Source: Chryseobacterium gleum (lineage in GTDB: Bacteria > Bacteroidota > Bacteroidia > Flavobacteriales_D > Crocinitomicaceae). Taken from it: a stretch of DNA of 37,620 nucleotides. The stretch covers positions 1 through 37,620 of the forward strand of contig CAMDGH010000017.1 of assembly GCA_945897755.1 (NCBI GenBank), read 5' to 3'. A program made the translations under genes and the position numbers. Numbering within the stretch: position 1 is the stretch's first letter; the number at the start of each line of letters is the position of its first letter. A model generated the notes under the pieces. That model saw only the letters and a program-made list of their open reading frames with translations, did not search any database and was not told where the DNA came from. Below are positions 33,417-37,620 of this stretch, one piece after another.

Positions 33417-35267
33417 TTACTTAGATAAAATAAACGCTGCATTAATTAAATCTAATAAATACTTACCTGAATCTTTATATTCGCCTTGAAAATAATAATT
33501 CAACGTAAACTTTGTGCTCGTGCGTTTTGTTTTAACCGTAGTTAATTCAACGAAGCCTTCTTTTCCCTTTAACGCATTCAGAACATTTCTTTGTTTTTGA
33601 GGATATAACTTTTGTGGTAATTTAGACAAAACTTCACCCATATTTAAATAGCCATATAAGAACTTACTCTTTTTTGCTATTCTAGCTCTTTTTCCAGTTA
33701 AGGCATTTTTACCATAACCATTAGGATGATTAATGATAAAGTCTTCATCATTAGATATAACCAACATCCCTTTTTTAGAAGCTAATATGTAAATGGGAAT
33801 TGAATTAAAAATAGCATCTTCAATTTTCCAATAATCACCAATATTCTTAAACTTTGGAGATAATTTACTAAAATATTTTAAGACCTTATCCGAAATATCA
33901 GCTCGTTTGGTTGAAAATCCAATCGTAAAAACGGGCATGTCTTCTTCCCCTTCACTCTGAATCTCTTTGTACTCAAATGTCCCCTCATCATACAAAAATT
34001 CCACATGCTTTGTTTTTACTTTTTTGACCCCATTAAACGCACCAAACATACTACCCTTGTAGGTTTCAAAGAGTGCATCTAGATTAATGAATTCATTAAA
34101 CAATTCCACTTTTAAAGCTGAATTACTTACAAGGGGATCGTTTTGCATATTTAAAATTGGCATCAAAATACGATATGCCTGCTGATAACCTTCTTTAAGA
34201 TTAATATTATAAGTGAAAAATCCAGCACAATCTTTATGAATATAATTTAACACAGATTTATCAAATTTAGTACTGTTCAATTTACTATATATTTCACCTA
34301 ACTCCAATCCATAATGCGCATCAAATTTTACTTGAATTGCATTATTTTTCAAAAAAACATCTCCAGTTATAATGTTACCTGAATATAATTTACTGATATC
34401 GGTAAATAAATCAGGAAATGTAGATTTAAAATACCAAAGGCCTTTTGAATATTGAAAATTACGCGTATTATCAAGGTATAGAACTGCTTCAGATGTATGT
34501 GTTAAAATCTCATTAAACTTTTTATCAGATTGCTTCAAGCATAGTCCTTTTAGCAATAAATCTTTTAAAATAATATCTAAATACTGAGTTTTAAGCGACT
34601 CTCTAATACTATCTCTTAACTCCCAGTATGTTTTATTAATTATGTCTTTCGAATCTAACCCAAGCTCTGAATCATCCGTTTCTAAGTCTGATGCATCTAA
34701 CTCCATATTTCCATCTAAATCATCTTCACCTTCTTCTGATTCACTAGAACTTTCATCGTAAAAATATCCATTTCCTCTTGAGGACCAAATTGAATCTGTA
34801 ATTTTTTTAATATTTTCATAAATAGGATCAACTCTTAAAACAACGGCGGAATTTCCTTTAATGATTAAATGATTAAAATAACTGGCATAACACAATGCGT
34901 CGCTATTGGGATAATTTACCTTTTCAAAATCATCAAAAACGAATAGTAATTCTCTTTTATCTTTGACACCAAAAGACAAACCAGAAACTTCAAAATATTT
35001 ATTCTTACCAAAGAAAACGTTAAGTTTTTGGTTAAAATCCACTCCCGCATCTTTAAGTGTTTTATCGTCCGTTGACCCATCGAACATTTCAGAATGCACT
35101 TCCTCCATAAATTCGTATTGGATAAGGGTATCTAATGAAATTTTCTTTAGCAAAGAAATATTATTAAGACTAAACACAATTGAGGCATCCTTCGGAATTA
35201 AATCTTCTGAATTTTGACATAAGCCCCTTAGTGAAAACATTACAATAACGCAAGTAAAATACCTCAT
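33417..35267 (-). CDS. Secreted hypothetical protein, DUF4836-like, with acidic linker
   Basis: 616 residues with a cleavable signal peptide (about 1-18, ending GLCQ). The mature start DLIPKDASIVFSLNNISLL resembles DUF4836/DUF3352-type Bacteroidota proteins that open with IPKDA plus a strand; this match is from memory and moderate. Residues about 171-206 are an acidic run of Glu, Asp and Ser, probably a flexible or cation-binding linker between two folded parts. No catalytic motif is seen. The gene lies 16 bp after a lipoprotein gene and 6 bp before a likely paralogue, so the three may work together in the envelope. Confidence 0.7.
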   Translation of the reverse strand: MRYFTCVIVMFSLRGLCQNSEDLIPKDASIVFSLNNISLLKKISLDTLIQYEFMEEVHSEMFDGSTDDKTLKDAGVDFNQKLNVFFGKNKYFEVSGLSFGVKDKRELLFVFDDFEKVNYPNSDALCYASYFNHLIIKGNSAVVLRVDPIYENIKKITDSIWSSRGNGYFYDESSSESEEGEDDLDGNMELDASDLETDDSELGLDSKDIINKTYWELRDSIRESLKTQYLDIILKDLLLKGLCLKQSDKKFNEILTHTSEAVLYLDNTRNFQYSKGLWYFKSTFPDLFTDISKLYSGNIITGDVFLKNNAIQVKFDAHYGLELGEIYSKLNSTKFDKSVLNYIHKDCAGFFTYNINLKEGYQQAYRILMPILNMQNDPLVSNSALKVELFNEFINLDALFETYKGSMFGAFNGVKKVKTKHVEFLYDEGTFEYKEIQSEGEEDMPVFTIGFSTKRADISDKVLKYFSKLSPKFKNIGDYWKIEDAIFNSIPIYILASKKGMLVISNDEDFIINHPNGYGKNALTGKRARIAKKSKFLYGYLNMGEVLSKLPQKLYPQKQRNVLNALKGKEGFVELTTVKTKRTSTKFTLNYYFQGEYKDSGKYLLDLINAAFILSK

Positions 35268-35283
35268 AATAGATTTTATCTTT

Positions 35284-35970
35284 TTATTTTAATTCAACTA
35301 AATAAATAGTGTTTTCTAATAATTTTATATTCTGAATAAGAGAAAATGGTGTTGTTTGAATCATGACAGCCATTTTATTAGCAGATAATTTAGCTACTGA
35401 ATTATCAAAACGTTCGATTGGCCTATCAAATCGAGAAATTGATGTGTACTTACCTTTTTTTAAATCTTCTGAGTCTTCTTTTTTTAATCTGGAGGTAAGG
35501 TCCAACGATAGTATTGGGACAGAACGAACAACCTTATTTTTCTCAAATAGCAACCAATTTACTTCATCAATTTTTGAAGACTTCATTTTAAATTCATTTA
35601 ACAAATCTTTAAACGCATTTTGCAAGGTCGTAACAGATGAAAAATCACATGAGAATTTAAAAATAAAATCGGTGAAATTAGCATCTAGCTTTACGTTAGA
35701 AATCCCTTCTTTAGAATCTATTTTCTCTTTATATTGTTCTATTTTCTCTTTTAGTTGGTAAATCGATGGGATCTTTTTTCCATCTAAACTATCCAAAGAA
35801 AGAATCGAATTTACTTTAATCTTACTAGAGCTTAGATTAACGACATACTTAAATGTTCCTGATCCATCCGTTTTAAATGAAATATCATCGGAAATTTCTA
35901 TGCATGACGCTAAGGATAGAAACAAAACAATAGAAAAAATAACTTTACACATATGAGTCACATTAAACAT
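35284..35970 (-). CDS. Putative lipoprotein (LppM/DUF3153-like N-terminus)
   Basis: Lipoprotein of about 228 residues: hydrophobic signal then LASC lipobox followed by [22 protein letters not shown], a pattern seen in LppM-like lipoproteins (an acidic strand with DGSG turn). No enzyme motif is visible. The ATG at 35970 overlaps the prfA stop by 8 bp (ATGTTTAA), implying coupled translation; a second ATG at 35952, just past the prfA stop, would give a shorter and equally good signal peptide. It is followed 16 bp later by another envelope-protein gene. Confidence 0.7.
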   Translation of the reverse strand: MFNVTHMCKVIFSIVLFLSLASCIEISDDISFKTDGSGTFKYVVNLSSSKIKVNSILSLDSLDGKKIPSIYQLKEKIEQYKEKIDSKEGISNVKLDANFTDFIFKFSCDFSSVTTLQNAFKDLLNEFKMKSSKIDEVNWLLFEKNKVVRSVPILSLDLTSRLKKEDSEDLKKGKYTSISRFDRPIERFDNSVAKLSANKMAVMIQTTPFSLIQNIKLLENTIYLVELK

Positions 35971-37042
35971 CTTCACCCTTCATTCGTTCAGCATTCTCTG
36001 CCATTTTTAATGAATCAATCATTTCTTTTATATCTCCATTCATAAAAGAGGAAAGATTATAAATTGTTTTATTAATTCTGTGATCTGTTATTCTTCCTTG
36101 AGGATAATTATATGTTCTAATTTTAGCAGATCTATCTCCAGTAGAAACAAGTGTTTTTCTTTTTGCTGAACGCTCTTCATGAATTCGATCTAATTCAATT
36201 TGATACAATCTTGATCGTAAAACAGAAATCGCTTTTTCTAAATTTTTATGCTGTGATCTACCATCCTGACATTCCACTACCAAACCGGATGGTAAATGTG
36301 TTAATCGGATTGCAGATTCAGTTTTATTAACATGCTGCCCTCCTGCTCCTGAAGCCCTATAGGTATCTCTTCTAACATCAGTCATATCCAATTCAAAATC
36401 AACCTCTTCCGCCTCAGGAAGAACAGCAACTGTAATAGCAGAAGTGTGCACACGTCCTTGTGATTCAGTTTCAGGTACGCGTTGCACCCTGTGAACCCCA
36501 GATTCAAACTTAAGCATTCCATAAAGACCTAAGCCTTCTATTTCGATGGATATTTCCTTAAAGCCTTTAGTTCCTCCTTCTTGCGAATTCAAAACTTCAT
36601 AATTCCATCCCATGACCTTAAAGAACATAGTATACATTCTAAAGCAGTCCTCTACAAATATACATGCCTCGTCCCCTCCAGTACCTGCACGAAGTTCCAT
36701 GATTGCATTTTTATCGTCTTCTGGATCTTTTGGAATTAGCAATAACTTTAATTCCTCTTCAACAGGGGGCAACATATTTTCTAGGTCATTAATTTCAGAC
36801 TTAGCCATTTCTCTCATTTCAGGATCCACTTCAACTACAAGGATTTCTTTCGAGTTTTTTATATTGTCAATGATATTTCTGTAGTTTTTGTAAACTTTGA
36901 CAACTTCATCAAGTTCTTTGTATTCTTTATTTAGTTTCACATAGCGATCCATATCTGATATAATATCAGGATCTACTATAAGTGTCCCAACTTCCGTAAA
37001 ACGGTATTCAATCGCTTCTAATTTTTTTAATAAATCTTGCAT
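35963..37042 (-). CDS. prfA: Peptide chain release factor 1
   Basis: Releases finished proteins at UAA and UAG codons. 359 residues, the normal RF1 length. The stop-codon recognition motif PxT is Pro190-Glu191-Thr192 in VPETESQGR, marking RF1 rather than RF2, and the peptidyl-hydrolase motif GGQ is at 234-236 ([12 protein letters not shown]). The C-terminal [16 protein letters not shown] is also typical. A TAATTTTAC -7-like box lies just before the ATG (37049-37057, minus), inside the gap after the DltA-like gene, so it may also have its own promoter. It overlaps the downstream lipoprotein gene. Confidence 0.97.
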   Translation of the reverse strand: MQDLLKKLEAIEYRFTEVGTLIVDPDIISDMDRYVKLNKEYKELDEVVKVYKNYRNIIDNIKNSKEILVVEVDPEMREMAKSEINDLENMLPPVEEELKLLLIPKDPEDDKNAIMELRAGTGGDEACIFVEDCFRMYTMFFKVMGWNYEVLNSQEGGTKGFKEISIEIEGLGLYGMLKFESGVHRVQRVPETESQGRVHTSAITVAVLPEAEEVDFELDMTDVRRDTYRASGAGGQHVNKTESAIRLTHLPSGLVVECQDGRSQHKNLEKAISVLRSRLYQIELDRIHEERSAKRKTLVSTGDRSAKIRTYNYPQGRITDHRINKTIYNLSSFMNGDIKEMIDSLKMAENAERMKGEDV

Positions 37043-37058
37043 CTTTTGTAAAATTAGT

Positions 37059-37620
37059 TTATTTCTTCAGATAAATTTCGAGAAGAACTTTTTTATCAGC
37101 CTTGCCATTTTGATTTAACGGCATTTTTCCGATGAATTTTATATCCGATGGAATCATATAAACAGGTAATGATTCTAACAAATATTTTAAAATAGATTCT
37201 TTAGAAGGAGCCGTTTCCAAGTTTTCAACTTCTATCAATGAAACAATCTTTTTCACTTCTTCGTTGCGTTTTAATGGTATGGTTTCTGCCTTAACTACGG
37301 AAGTTAATTCTTCTATTTTTGCAGTAATTTCGTTAAGTTCAATTCGGTAACCATGAAATTTAATTTGGTCGTCGTTTCTTCCTTTACAAAACAACATACC
37401 ATCTTTAAAATAGCCTAAATCACCAGTTTTAAAAGCTCTTTCACCATTGATTTGAATGAATTTTGTTTCATTTAAGTCTGGTCTATTTAAATATCCTAAG
37501 GATACATTAGGTCCTACAATCACAATTTCTTCTTCGTCTAATAATAATTGCGATTCACGTTTAGAAAATCCCACTGGTAGCGGATTATATTTTTCAATGA
37601 TTTCTTCTGTAATTTCTACT
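37059..37620 (-). CDS. C-terminal part of a DltA-like adenylating enzyme, cut by the window edge
   Basis: The last 186 residues of an AMP-binding (ANL superfamily) enzyme; the frame is open to the window edge, so the true start lies outside. Present are [17 protein letters not shown], the adenylate loop FKTGDLGYF, the hinge [16 protein letters not shown], and the C-terminal catalytic lysine segment [13 protein letters not shown]. The order and wording are closest to DltA, D-alanine--carrier-protein ligase, though an amino-acid adenylation domain of another system cannot be excluded. In Gram-negative Bacteroidota a teichoic-acid role does not apply; surface glycan or other acyl transfer is more likely. 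It lies 16 bp upstream of prfA, same strand. Confidence 0.85.
   Translation of the reverse strand, partial: VEITEEIIEKYNPLPVGFSKRESQLLLDEEEIVIVGPNVSLGYLNRPDLNETKFIQINGERAFKTGDLGYFKDGMLFCKGRNDDQIKFHGYRIELNEITAKIEELTSVVKAETIPLKRNEEVKKIVSLIEVENLETAPSKESILKYLLESLPVYMIPSDIKFIGKMPLNQNGKADKKVLLEIYLKK

Noticed and set aside
35363-35761. Plus-strand frame of 132 codons opposite the lipoprotein gene
   Set aside because: Antisense to a gene with signal peptide, lipobox and operon spacing; the composition is that of a Ser/Phe-rich shadow frame.

Overview
The window reads as chromosomal DNA of an AT-rich member of the Bacteroidota, most likely Flavobacteriales or a near relative. This rests on gene families typical of that phylum: a PorP/SprF-type protein with a stand-alone type IX secretion (T9SS) C-terminal domain, BshC of bacillithiol synthesis, a TonB-dependent receptor with an N-terminal carboxypeptidase-regulatory domain, and an RprXY-like two-component system. 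Several genes also have the Bacteroidota -7 promoter element TAnnTTTG in place of the usual -10 box, and no strong Shine-Dalgarno sequences were seen. The species cannot be named from sequence alone.

Left end (1-2756): accessory DNA. A cut-off gene, a small unknown protein, a Tat-signal metallophosphoesterase and a small secreted protein all lie on the minus strand. They are separated by three related repeats of about 180 bp. Each repeat sits a few bases after one gene's stop codon and a few bases before the next gene's start. Each has inverted ends (GCYAAC / GTTARC-like), a terminator-like hairpin and a promoter-like box. This layout resembles an integron-type cassette array without a visible integrase, and it ends beside a tRNA-Asp gene. 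It is the most unusual part of the window.

Core block 1 (2757-13750): tRNA-Asp, tyrS, an exported Mn-type superoxide dismutase, galE, a second sugar-nucleotide epimerase/dehydratase with an altered dinucleotide-binding glycine, an MgtC/SapB membrane protein, a histidine kinase and response regulator pair, and a large superfamily 1 helicase.

Core block 2 (13751-27848): mostly envelope genes. They are an Ig-like lipoprotein with a downstream LPG-synthase-type membrane protein (both carry EF-hand-like loops), an EamA transporter, a two-gene T9SS unit (a minimal type B sorting-domain protein overlapping a PorP/SprF gene), a cyclophilin, bshC with a near-leaderless promoter, a TonB-dependent receptor, and a convergent gene for a very large outer-membrane protein of a Bacteroidota family without a known role.

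Right part (27849-37620): a plus-strand run of arginine decarboxylase, ALDH8-like aldehyde dehydrogenase and acyltransferase 3. Facing it is a tightly packed minus-strand operon: a DltA-like adenylating enzyme (cut by the window end), prfA, a lipoprotein, and two larger envelope proteins that look like diverged paralogues. No rRNA, CRISPR array, insertion sequence or phage gene was recognised.
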